Of a stretch of 18,731 nt of DNA, positions 6,248 through 13,413 are shown piece by piece. The translations under genes and the position numbers were made by a program. Each line of letters starts with the position of its first letter. Within the stretch, counting starts at the first letter, position 1. Below the pieces are notes generated by a model. That model did not search any database. It was not told the origin of the DNA and was given only the letters and a program-made list of their open reading frames with translations. The stretch is taken from assembly GCA_934553185.1 (NCBI GenBank), contig CAKTFF010000009.1, positions 1 to 18,731 on the forward strand, written 5' to 3'. The DNA comes from an uncultured Devosia sp. (GTDB lineage Bacteria > Pseudomonadota > Alphaproteobacteria > Rhizobiales > Devosiaceae).

Positions 6248-8935
6248 ATGCTTTCCCATCAAGATCTTTCCGGCACCTGGTCCTTTGCACTCGATCCGGA
6301 CGGCAACCTGCAGCAGCATTATTGGGCGCCGCCGCAGGATCTGGCGGATACGATCACCTTGCCGGGAAGCGTTGATGAGGCGGAAAAGGTGCCGCTGACG
6401 ACTGAGCGGACGATGGATTATCTCAGCCGCAAGCATCCCTATGTGGGGAAGGCATGGTATCGGCGGTCCATCACCATTGCACCCGAAACCGCCGATCAGT
6501 TTTACTGGTTGTTTCTCGAACGTCCGCACGGCGTTGTTGAGCTTTTCATCGACGGCATGAAGCGTGGACGGGACGACAGTTTGTCGGCACCCAATCGCTT
6601 TTTCCTCGGCCAGCTTGAAGCCGGCGAGCATATGCTGACGCTCTCGATCGACAATGGGCGCTCCGAATCGGTGGGCGACGCACATCTGCCCCTTGACCCC
6701 AACCTTGCCCATTCGCGATCGGACCACACCCAGACCGATTGGAATGGCGTTGTGGGACGTATCGAGCTGCAGTCGCAGCGCGCCGGCATTGCCAAGCTTG
6801 CCGTGCATGCGCCCAACCATGACATCAAGGTTACGCTTGATCTCGAAGGGTATGATCCCGACAACCTTTGGCCCACCTTCTGGAAGGGCGAGCACGACGA
6901 CGTATTGCGGCTGACCTTCAAGTTCAACGGCGGAAAAGAGCTCGTCGTCGAGCGCAAGCTCGACATCACCTCCTCGCTGACCCACGTGGCGGTCGATGTT
7001 CAACTGCCCCGCGAAGCCAAGCTTTGGGACGAGTTCTCCCCGGTGATCCACACTCTCGAAGCCGAATGGCTGCGGGACGGCCAGCCGCTTGATCGCACTG
7101 GCACCAGCTTTGGCATCCGCTCGATCCGTACCGAAGGTCGGCACATCCTGCTTAACGACCGGCGCCTCTTTCTGCGCGGGACGCTTGATTGTGCGATCTT
7201 TCCGCTGACCGGCTATCCGCCGACTGGCAAGGCTGGCTGGCGCAAGGCCATGGGGGCAGTGAAGGCCTATGGTCTCAACCATATTCGCTTCCACTCATGG
7301 TGCCCGCCCAAAGCGGCCTTTGAGGTGGCGGACGAACTTGGATTGATCCTCCATGTCGAAACACCGATCTGGACCTTTCTCGGCGCCGATCCTTCGCTTG
7401 ATCGTTATATCCGTGCAGAAGCCGAGCGCATCGTCGAGGAATATGGCAATCACCCGAGCTTTCTGATGCTGGCTGTCGGCAACGAGGTTTACGGCGCGCG
7501 GCTCCATGTCTTCCTTGAACGCTTCGTCGAGGACTGGAAGGGGAAAGACGATCGTCGCCTCTATAATGGCGGTTCGGGCTGGCCCACCACCGAGCGGGCG
7601 CAGGTCATCAGCAAGCCCGATCCGCGCAGCCATCGCTGGGACGAGGGGATGAACAGCCGCCTCAATGCAAAACCGTTGGAGACGCGCACGGACTGGTCCG
7701 AATGGGTCCAGAGTGTGCCGATGCCCCTGCTCAGTCACGAGATCGGCCAGTGGTGCGTCTACCCGGACTTCAACGAAATTAGTAAGTACAGTGGAGTGCT
7801 AGAAGCACGAAACTTCGAGATGATCCGCGACGATCTGGCCGCGAAAGGCATGCTTGCTTTGTCGGACAGCTTCATGCGCAACAGCGGCGCCCTCCAGACC
7901 ATGCTGTACAAGGAGGACATCGAGGCCGCGTTGCGCACCCCGGACTTTGGCGGCTTTCAACTGCTTGGCCTCCAGGATTTTTCGGGACAGGGAACGGCGC
8001 TGGTCGGGGTCGTCGATGCCTTCTGGGACGAAAAGCCCTATGTCTCGCCGCATCAGTTTCGCGAGTTCTGCGCGCCGACCGTGCCGCTCCTGCGTGCCGA
8101 CGGCTTCGTGATCCGACAGGGGGCGAACTTCACCGCTGACCTGCAGATCGCCCACTTCGGCGCAGAGGAGCTACCGACAGGCGCTCTGACGCTCAGCGTG
8201 GTTGATCGCGACGGCGCTGTGCAAGGCGAGTGGGCGATCACCGTACCGACGCTGCCCACGGGGCACCTCCACGATGTCGGGCCGGTCATCGTGCCGACGA
8301 CCGGATTTGAGGACGGACTTTACCAGTTGCAGCTGGCCGGCCAAGGCTATGCCAACCGCTATGAACTCGCCGTGTTGACGGCGGCGCCCAAAGCGCCGCT
8401 CGACATTGTTCACCAAATCGACGCCGCTCTGCTGAAAAGAATCGAAGACGGCGCCACCGTGGTGCTGGCGCCTGCACCGGACGATCTCAAGCCGAATGCC
8501 GAACTCGGGCACACGGTGCTGTTCTGGAATACGCTGTGGACCAACGACCAGCCGCCGCACACGCTGGGGCTGATCAACGATCTCGATCACCCGATATTCC
8601 ACCAGTTCCCCGCTCTCGAGCACACGTCCTGGCATGAGTGGGAGCTAACCTATGGCCGCCGTGCGCTAGACGTTGCGGGACTGCCCAGCCGCCACCTGAT
8701 CCGCGTCATTGACGACTGGAACAAGAACCGCGATCTGGCGCTGCTCGCCGAAGTTCGGGTCGGTCGGGGTCGGCTGCTGCTCTGTGCCGTCGACATCGAA
8801 ACGAGCCTTGAAGAGCGCCTGGTTGCGGCAAAGCTGCGCCAGGCCATGTCGTACTACGCGGAAAATGCGGCCAGCTCGGCGCCGGAAGTCTCCGCGGCTG
8901 GTATGCTCCAATGGTGGGAGCGGATAAAGGCTTAA
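6248..8935 (+). CDS. Glycoside hydrolase family 2 protein (beta-galactosidase/beta-glucuronidase superfamily)
   Basis: The product is 895 residues from the ATG at 6248, chosen because GAAGAGG lies 6 bases upstream; an in-frame TTG at 6233 is less likely. Domain order: N-terminal jelly-roll sugar-binding domain (about 1-180, with WNGVVGRIEL from W165), immunoglobulin-like domain (about 185-290), and TIM barrel (about 290-600). The acid/base is E413 in VGNEVYG and the probable nucleophile is E498 in SHEIGQW. After a further beta-sandwich, residues about 725-880 (GATVVLAP ... GRGRLLLCAVDIETS) resemble a class I glutamine-amidotransferase-like fold seen as an accessory domain in other glycosidases. 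There is no signal peptide, so it acts in the cytoplasm on imported glycosides. The linkage and sugar (galactoside, mannoside, glucuronide) cannot be decided. It is divergent from the acid-sugar dehydratase operon. Confidence 0.92.
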   Translation: MLSHQDLSGTWSFALDPDGNLQQHYWAPPQDLADTITLPGSVDEAEKVPLTTERTMDYLSRKHPYVGKAWYRRSITIAPETADQFYWLFLERPHGVVELFIDGMKRGRDDSLSAPNRFFLGQLEAGEHMLTLSIDNGRSESVGDAHLPLDPNLAHSRSDHTQTDWNGVVGRIELQSQRAGIAKLAVHAPNHDIKVTLDLEGYDPDNLWPTFWKGEHDDVLRLTFKFNGGKELVVERKLDITSSLTHVAVDVQLPREAKLWDEFSPVIHTLEAEWLRDGQPLDRTGTSFGIRSIRTEGRHILLNDRRLFLRGTLDCAIFPLTGYPPTGKAGWRKAMGAVKAYGLNHIRFHSWCPPKAAFEVADELGLILHVETPIWTFLGADPSLDRYIRAEAERIVEEYGNHPSFLMLAVGNEVYGARLHVFLERFVEDWKGKDDRRLYNGGSGWPTTERAQVISKPDPRSHRWDEGMNSRLNAKPLETRTDWSEWVQSVPMPLLSHEIGQWCVYPDFNEISKYSGVLEARNFEMIRDDLAAKGMLALSDSFMRNSGALQTMLYKEDIEAALRTPDFGGFQLLGLQDFSGQGTALVGVVDAFWDEKPYVSPHQFREFCAPTVPLLRADGFVIRQGANFTADLQIAHFGAEELPTGALTLSVVDRDGAVQGEWAITVPTLPTGHLHDVGPVIVPTTGFEDGLYQLQLAGQGYANRYELAVLTAAPKAPLDIVHQIDAALLKRIEDGATVVLAPAPDDLKPNAELGHTVLFWNTLWTNDQPPHTLGLINDLDHPIFHQFPALEHTSWHEWELTYGRRALDVAGLPSRHLIRVIDDWNKNRDLALLAEVRVGRGRLLLCAVDIETSLEERLVAAKLRQAMSYYAENAASSAPEVSAAGMLQWWERIKA

Positions 8936-8951
8936 GGCTATCGCAACATAA

Positions 8952-8984
8952 ACAAAGAGGGCGCCCAAAAGGCGCCCTCTTTGT
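8952..8984. terminator. Bidirectional intrinsic terminator between GH2 and GH1
   Basis: A perfect 14-bp stem, ACAAAGAGGGCGCC / GGCGCCCTCTTTGT, encloses a five-base loop CAAAA. It lies 16 bp after the GH2 stop and 2 bp from the GH1 stop on the other strand. The GC core flanked by A-rich and T-rich arms gives a U-rich tail in both directions (TTTGT), so it can end both converging transcripts. Confidence 0.93.
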
Positions 8985-8986
8985 CT

Positions 8987-10291
8987 TCAGCGGGCCAGCA
9001 TCTGCCGAAACGCGTGGTAGCTCTGCTTTGGTTGGCGCTCCAGCGTTTGCGGATCCATGCCGACTATGCCGAACTTGGGCTCAAACCCGGCCGCCCATTC
9101 GAAATTGTCGATCAGCGTCCAGGCAATATAGCCGCGCAAATCAACACCCTGCTCCTTGGCCGCGAGCATTGCCGCAAAGTGCCTGTCGAAAAAGGCGATG
9201 CGCTTGGCCTCGTCCGTCTCCGATGCACCATTTTCGGTCACGTAGATGGGCAGGCCCGGATATCGATCCGCAATGCGCAGCAAGAATTCGGTGAGGGCCT
9301 CGGGAACGATTTCCCAGCCCATCTCCGTCTTTGGCAACGGTCCGCGAGCTTGGGTGAAGGGGAACACGGGCACACTTGGATCGGCACTATACAAAAAGCG
9401 GGTATAGAAGTTGAGGCCGACCCAATCGAGCTTCTGGTTGAGCGTTGCCATATCGTCATGCCAATTCGAAGGCAGGTGAGGCGCCAGAATATCCGTGACC
9501 GCCTTGGGATAGCTGCCCTTCAGCACGCCATCGAGGAAGAACTGATTGAAGATCGCGTCTCCCAGTTGCGCAGCGTCCCGATCGGCCTGCGCGTCCGTGG
9601 CCGGCTCACATTTCTCCATGTTGACCACAATGCCCAACTGGTTATTGGTGCCAACCTCCCGCATCGCCTTGATGCCCAAGCCATGGGCCAAAAGCACATG
9701 GTGCATGGCGCGCGCCGTGGCGCGAACGTCGCGATAGCCTGGCGCATGTGCGCCGAGGAAGTGGCTGAGCACCGTTATGCACCAGGGCTCATTAAAGGTG
9801 GCGATACTCGTTAAACGACCACCGAATTTTTCTGCCATCACCGCAGCATAATCGGCGAAGGCCAGTGCGGTGTCCCGGTTCATCCAGCCGCCACGGTCCT
9901 GAAGCGCGCTTGGCAGGTCCCAATGGTAGAGGGTCGCCAGCGGCTTGATGTTGCGCTCCAGCATGCCGTCGATCAGGCGATCGTAGAAGTCGAACCCCTT
10001 CTGGTTCAGCGCACCGGTGCCCTCAGGGATAAGGCGCGACCAGGAGAACGAGAAGCGATACGCATCGAAATTGCCGTCGCGGATAAGGTTGAGATCTTCT
10101 GGCCAGCGATTGTAATGGTCGCAGGCGATGTTCCCCGTATCTGCGTTGCGGGTGTTACCAGGCGTGTTGGCAAAAGTGTCCCAGATCGAAGGCCCGCGGC
10201 CATCAGTTTGACCGCCTTCGATCTGATGAGCGGCCATGGCCACGCCAAAAAGGAAGTCGGGGCCAAAATCGGCACGCTTGTGTTTGAACAT
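8987..10291 (-). CDS. Glycoside hydrolase family 1 beta-glucosidase
   Basis: The 434-residue protein is full length for GH1. Conserved features are the N-terminal FLFGVAMAAHQIEGG (substrate-binding Q/H region, 13-27), the YHWDLP segment at 122-127, acid/base E168 in TFNEPW, LNFYTR (293-298) and nucleophile E353 in YVTENGA, with WTLIDNFEW near the C-terminus shaping the +1/-1 site. No signal peptide is present, so it works in the cytoplasm, hydrolysing beta-glucosides or related beta-glycosides with retention. The ATG at 10291 has AGGA 8 bases upstream. An intrinsic terminator separates it from the mannonate dehydratase gene upstream, so it is either expressed by read-through or from its own promoter in the 98-bp gap. 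Confidence 0.96.
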   Translation of the reverse strand: MFKHKRADFGPDFLFGVAMAAHQIEGGQTDGRGPSIWDTFANTPGNTRNADTGNIACDHYNRWPEDLNLIRDGNFDAYRFSFSWSRLIPEGTGALNQKGFDFYDRLIDGMLERNIKPLATLYHWDLPSALQDRGGWMNRDTALAFADYAAVMAEKFGGRLTSIATFNEPWCITVLSHFLGAHAPGYRDVRATARAMHHVLLAHGLGIKAMREVGTNNQLGIVVNMEKCEPATDAQADRDAAQLGDAIFNQFFLDGVLKGSYPKAVTDILAPHLPSNWHDDMATLNQKLDWVGLNFYTRFLYSADPSVPVFPFTQARGPLPKTEMGWEIVPEALTEFLLRIADRYPGLPIYVTENGASETDEAKRIAFFDRHFAAMLAAKEQGVDLRGYIAWTLIDNFEWAAGFEPKFGIVGMDPQTLERQPKQSYHAFRQMLAR

Positions 10292-10323
10292 GAAGTACGT
10301 CCTGGGCAGGAGAGCAAGAAAAA

Positions 10324-10346
10324 GCCCTCCAGGAAAACTGGAGGGC
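10324..10346 (-). terminator. Intrinsic terminator after the mannonate dehydratase gene
   Basis: Perfect 9-bp stem GCCCTCCAG / CTGGAGGGC with loop GAAAA. Read on the minus strand, the stem is followed at once by TTTTTCTT, a good U-tract. It lies about 44 bp after the stop at 10390 and upstream of the GH1 start, so it ends or attenuates the leftward kdgD-uxuA transcript. Confidence 0.85.
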
Positions 10347-10389
10347 CATCAGGCTTCGTAAGGGAGGAAAATCGAAGCCCGATCAGGTG

Positions 10390-11415
10390 TCAGGGGCGAC
10401 CGTATGGATCCCAGCCATTCGCCTGGAACAGCGCGATAATATAGCCGTAGCAGAAGGCAAAGCCGGTTTCGAATGGGGCGATACCGTCGATCACGGGAAC
10501 ATGGTCGGGCATGATCATGCAATCGACGCCCACTTCCTTGTAGATCTTCAGGCTCTCGGGCATGTCCATGTCGCCATCATCTGGAAAGACCTCGGTGAAC
10601 GAGAAACGCTTGCCCTTGATGTTGCGGAAATGGACGTTGAATATCTTGCCCCGCGAACCGAACCAGCGGATCACGTCGCCGATCTCCTCGCGCGGATTTT
10701 GAAGGCTTTCGCCGACCGTGCCCTGGCAGAAGTTGAGGCCGTGATAGGGGCTTTCACAAATCGAGACGAACTTCTTGAGCCCTTCGACGTGGGAAATGAC
10801 GCTGTCCTCGATGCCGCGATAGTTCGGCGGCGTCATCGGATCGTTGGGATGGCAGGCAAGGCGCACCTTGTTGGCCTCGGCCACGGGAACCACGCGTTCA
10901 AGGAAATAGGTGATGCGTTCCCAAAACTGGTCCTGGCTGACATGGCCGGCGGAGGTCAGGTCGTCGGCATCGGTGATTTCGTCGGCGCGGAAAGTCGGCA
11001 CCAGGGCTCCGCCCCTGCCACGTTCGGACTTGGTCCGCGGCACGCCCAGGTAACTGAAATTGTACTTGGCCGAATGGACACCCAAAGAAGCAAGGTCTTC
11101 GATGAGCTTGCAGATGCCCTCGATCTGCCGATCGCGCGCGTCACCCTGGCCCAGCACGATGGCTGGCGAGCTGACCTGATCAATGTTCTTGGTGTCGATG
11201 TTGAGTGAGGCGAGCGGCAGCTGAACCATGTCGAGCTTGAGGCCTGCCGCATCCACCCGTTCGATGTGGCGCGCCAGCATGTCGCGCGTCCAATCGCGCG
11301 GGGCGCCAACTGGATCAATACAGACGTGGTAAAGCCCGAGCTGGGCAAGCTGGCGCAGGTGGGCATCGCCGAACTCCTCCAGCATGCCCCCGCTCAGTTG
11401 TGTTCCAACGAACAT
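10390..11415 (-). CDS. uxuA: Mannonate dehydratase, UxuA family
   Basis: The 341-residue protein has a TIM-barrel, xylose-isomerase-like fold. Signatures of UxuA are ACHPNDP (188-193), GLNFCQGT (226-233), KIFNVHFRN (257-265), DDGDMDM (279-285) and MPDHVP (302-307). Probable Mn ligands by family analogy are H189, C230, H262 and D304. It dehydrates D-mannonate to 2-keto-3-deoxygluconate in hexuronate breakdown. Two ATGs lie six bases apart (11421 and 11415); the second is preferred because the GGAG lies 7 bases upstream of it and only one base from the first. It lies 38 bp downstream of kdgD and is probably the last gene of that transcript, given the terminator that follows. It is shorter than E. 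coli UxuA (394), as are many homologues from other phyla. Confidence 0.93.
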   Translation of the reverse strand: MFVGTQLSGGMLEEFGDAHLRQLAQLGLYHVCIDPVGAPRDWTRDMLARHIERVDAAGLKLDMVQLPLASLNIDTKNIDQVSSPAIVLGQGDARDRQIEGICKLIEDLASLGVHSAKYNFSYLGVPRTKSERGRGGALVPTFRADEITDADDLTSAGHVSQDQFWERITYFLERVVPVAEANKVRLACHPNDPMTPPNYRGIEDSVISHVEGLKKFVSICESPYHGLNFCQGTVGESLQNPREEIGDVIRWFGSRGKIFNVHFRNIKGKRFSFTEVFPDDGDMDMPESLKIYKEVGVDCMIMPDHVPVIDGIAPFETGFAFCYGYIIALFQANGWDPYGRP

Positions 11416-11453
11416 CGACATTCTCCAATCAGTGCTTTTGGCGATCCAGGGTG

Positions 11454-12356
11454 TCAGGCGACCTTGGCGATCAGCGCCCTGAGCTCTTCCATTTCGGATG
11501 CATCAAGATCAGTCAGTGGCGGGCGCACCGGGCCAGCCTTACGGCCTTGCGCTTCGAGCCCGGCCTTGATGATCGATACCGCATAGCCTTTCTTGCGATT
11601 GCGCAACTGCACCAGCGGAAAGAAAAAGTCCTTGAGGATGCGGCCGGTCGTTGCCGTGTCACCCTGGCGAAGAGCTGCGTAGAAGTTCTGCGCCAGTTGG
11701 GGCACGAAGTTGAAGACGGCTGAGGAATAGGTGGTCACCCCAGCTGAAAAATAGGCCTGGGCATAAAGCTCATGGGTAGGCATGCCGCCGATATAGACGA
11801 GCCGGTCCTCGAGCTTGGTGGTGATTTCGATAACTCGGTCGACCTCGCCATGACCGTCCTTGAAACCAATGAGGTTCGGGCACTGGTCGGCCAAGCGTTG
11901 GATGCTTTGGGCCGTCAGAAGGATGTTGTCACGGTTATAAACGACAACGCCGATGCCCACTGCATCGCACACGGCTTTGACGTGAGCGACGAGGCCATCC
12001 TGTTCGGCGAACATCAGATAAGGCGGAAGCAGAAGGATCCCGTCGGCGCCAGCCTTTTCGGCAGCCTTGGCCATTTCCACCGCCAGCGCCGTGCCATAAG
12101 CGGCGCCACCAAGGATCGGCGTATTGCCGGCGTTGGCCTTGGCAACCTGCGTGACGCGAGACACTTCCTGGGGAGTCAGCGAGAAAATTTCACCTGTGCC
12201 GCCCGGCGCGAAGAGCGCAGCAGCCCCGAAGCCATCCAGCCAGTTGATGTGCTCGATATAAGCACCCTCATCGAAGTCCAACTCGGGCGTGAAGGGCGTG
12301 ATCGGGAACGACAACAATCCACTGCCGAGAATGGTCTTGAGTTCGTTGGGAGTCAT
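11454..12356 (-). CDS. kdgD: 5-dehydro-4-deoxyglucarate dehydratase (KdgD), DHDPS family
   Basis: The 300-residue protein has the class I aldolase barrel of the dihydrodipicolinate synthase family, with segments specific to KdgD: LLSFPITPF (14-22), ALFAPGGTGEIFSL (47-60), LLLPPYL, VVYNRDN (138-144) and NLIGFKDG (161-168), followed by TYSSAVFNFVP and YAVSIIKAG. Y140 and the Schiff-base lysine K166 are the catalytic pair. It converts 5-dehydro-4-deoxy-D-glucarate to 2-oxoglutarate semialdehyde with loss of water and CO2, the last specific step of oxidative uronate/glucarate breakdown. The ATG at 12356 is chosen because homology begins there and AGGA is 8 bases upstream; an open frame to 12419 adds unrelated residues. 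It is the first gene of a leftward transcript with uxuA. Confidence 0.95.
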   Translation of the reverse strand: MTPNELKTILGSGLLSFPITPFTPELDFDEGAYIEHINWLDGFGAAALFAPGGTGEIFSLTPQEVSRVTQVAKANAGNTPILGGAAYGTALAVEMAKAAEKAGADGILLLPPYLMFAEQDGLVAHVKAVCDAVGIGVVVYNRDNILLTAQSIQRLADQCPNLIGFKDGHGEVDRVIEITTKLEDRLVYIGGMPTHELYAQAYFSAGVTTYSSAVFNFVPQLAQNFYAALRQGDTATTGRILKDFFFPLVQLRNRKKGYAVSIIKAGLEAQGRKAGPVRPPLTDLDASEMEELRALIAKVA

Positions 12357-12586
12357 AACAGTGGTCCTAATCGATCGAGTGCCCGATGCGTCGCATGCAC
12401 GGATGAGGCTGCTTCTCACGCGTACAAACTAGCTAGTGCGCAGTGAAGCATGCAGATGGAAGCTTATGCTTGTTGTCCAAATGTGTCGCGAAACGGCAGC
12501 TCGTTCGACCAACAAACGTCAAACCGACAGCGCTCCAGCGTCGAAGTATGACATAGTATGACTTCATCAAACTGTCGAGAGCTTTG
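12357..12586 (-). promoter_or_regulatory. Promoter and long leader of kdgD-uxuA with TATGACATA box
   Basis: This 230-bp gap lies between the stop of regulator 2 and the kdgD start. A minus-strand promoter is suggested by TCGACA (12578-12573, 5 of 6 to consensus), a 17-bp spacer and TATGTC (12555-12550, 3 of 6). The -10 lies inside TATGACATA (12547-12555). AGTATGAC occurs twice in direct repeat ten bases apart (12545-12552 and 12555-12562), framed by GAAGT/ACTTC arms (12543-12547, 12561-12565). The implied leader is about 185 bases and contains a perfect palindrome ACTAGCTAGT (12428-12437). No small coding gene was recognised. Confidence 0.45.
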
Positions 12587-13294
12587 TTAGCGAGACAGCA
12601 GCCGGTAACGCTTCTGACTTCCTGTAAGATGATCACGCATTGCTTGACGAGCGTCCTCGGGACTCTGGTCAGAGATGGCGTCCAGGATGCGGTCGTGCTC
12701 ACTTAGAACCTTTTGAAGGTAGTCCTTGCCCTCGGCATCAGGCAGATTTGGAAACTGCCCGCGCGGGATCGACCGCAGGCCAAAACGATTTAGGGCATCA
12801 ATGAAGTGGCGATTGTTGGCTGCCTTGGCGATTGCCTCATGAAAGGCCAAGTCGGCCTCAATCGTTGGCTCACCAGATCGCATCTTTTCCGCCAGCAGCT
12901 GATTGGCTGTGCGGATGTCCGTCTCCTGCTGGGCCGATCGCCGATAAGCGGCAATCGCTGCCGCCTCGGTCTCGACAGCTATCCGAAACTCCAGCATCTC
13001 CAAGGTTTGTGGGATGCTTTGGATCTCATTGGCCGTTAAAGCGATACTTGGCCCAGTGTTGGAGACAAACACGCCCTTTCCCTGCATTGGGGTGACAAGG
13101 CCGGCCGCTCGAAGTTCGGCGATAGCTTCTCGGACCACTGTGCGGCTGACATCAAACTGGGCCTCCAACTGCGGCTCAGTCGGCAGGCGAGCGCCAGCTT
13201 CAAGTATGCCCGTTTCGATCTGCTGGCGCAGTTCGCTGATAACAGCTTGCGCCAGTCGTTCGCGGCGACGCGCGGGCACTTGGTCCGATAACAT
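12587..13294 (-). CDS. GntR family regulator, FadR-type with FCD domain (regulator 2)
   Basis: The 235-residue regulator has a winged helix-turn-helix at about residues 12-78 (LPTEPQLEAQFDVSRTVVREAIAELRAAGLV, wing GKGVFV) and an FCD domain at about 95-225. All usual FCD metal ligands are present: D148 and H152 (DLAFH), H200 (SEHDRIL) and H222 (AMRDHL), with R104 (LEFRIAVE) as the likely acid-binding arginine. The ATG at 13294 is preferred over 13324 because GGAGGA lies 5-6 bases upstream. Position between the leftward kdgD-uxuA genes and the divergent ABC operon suggests it controls both, probably as a repressor released by a sugar acid. Its promoter shares the 119-bp intergenic region with the ABC operon. 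Confidence 0.94.
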   Translation of the reverse strand: MLSDQVPARRRERLAQAVISELRQQIETGILEAGARLPTEPQLEAQFDVSRTVVREAIAELRAAGLVTPMQGKGVFVSNTGPSIALTANEIQSIPQTLEMLEFRIAVETEAAAIAAYRRSAQQETDIRTANQLLAEKMRSGEPTIEADLAFHEAIAKAANNRHFIDALNRFGLRSIPRGQFPNLPDAEGKDYLQKVLSEHDRILDAISDQSPEDARQAMRDHLTGSQKRYRLLSR

Positions 13295-13413
13295 CTTTAT
13301 CCTCCGATGCGGCAGGTTTCCCACCTATTGCGTTTGGTGCCAAAACGCCATAATCATATTATGACATACCAACGACATCTGATGTCTTCATGGTATAGTG
13401 TGGAGGACTTTTA
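13295..13413 (+). promoter_or_regulatory. Divergent promoter region of ABC operon and regulator 2, with three palindromic/box elements
   Basis: A plus-strand promoter is suggested by TTGGTG (13334-13339), a 17-bp spacer and TATTAT (13357-13362, 5 of 6 to consensus). Three symmetric or repeated elements cover it. TTTGGTGCCAAA (13333-13344) overlaps the -35. TATGACATA (13360-13368) overlaps the -10 and start point. The 13-bp palindrome GACATCTGATGTC (13374-13386) lies just downstream, flanked by ATACCA (13366-13371) and TGGTAT (13391-13396). A strong ribosome site GGAGGA is at 13402-13407. This arrangement fits repression. Confidence 0.5.

Noticed and set aside
6200..7294. Long open frame (364 codons) on the minus strand across the GH2 N-terminal half
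   Set aside because: It is antisense to a clearly recognised GH2 gene, has no family-like sequence and reflects GC-rich codon usage.
8981..9814. 277-codon open frame on the plus strand across GH1
   Set aside because: Antisense shadow of the GH1 gene with all catalytic motifs on the minus strand; it also starts at the bidirectional terminator.
13394..13399. TATAGT as the -10 of the importer operon
   Set aside because: It would put the transcription start inside the GGAGGA ribosome site at 13402-13407, and no -35-like hexamer lies 16-18 bases upstream.
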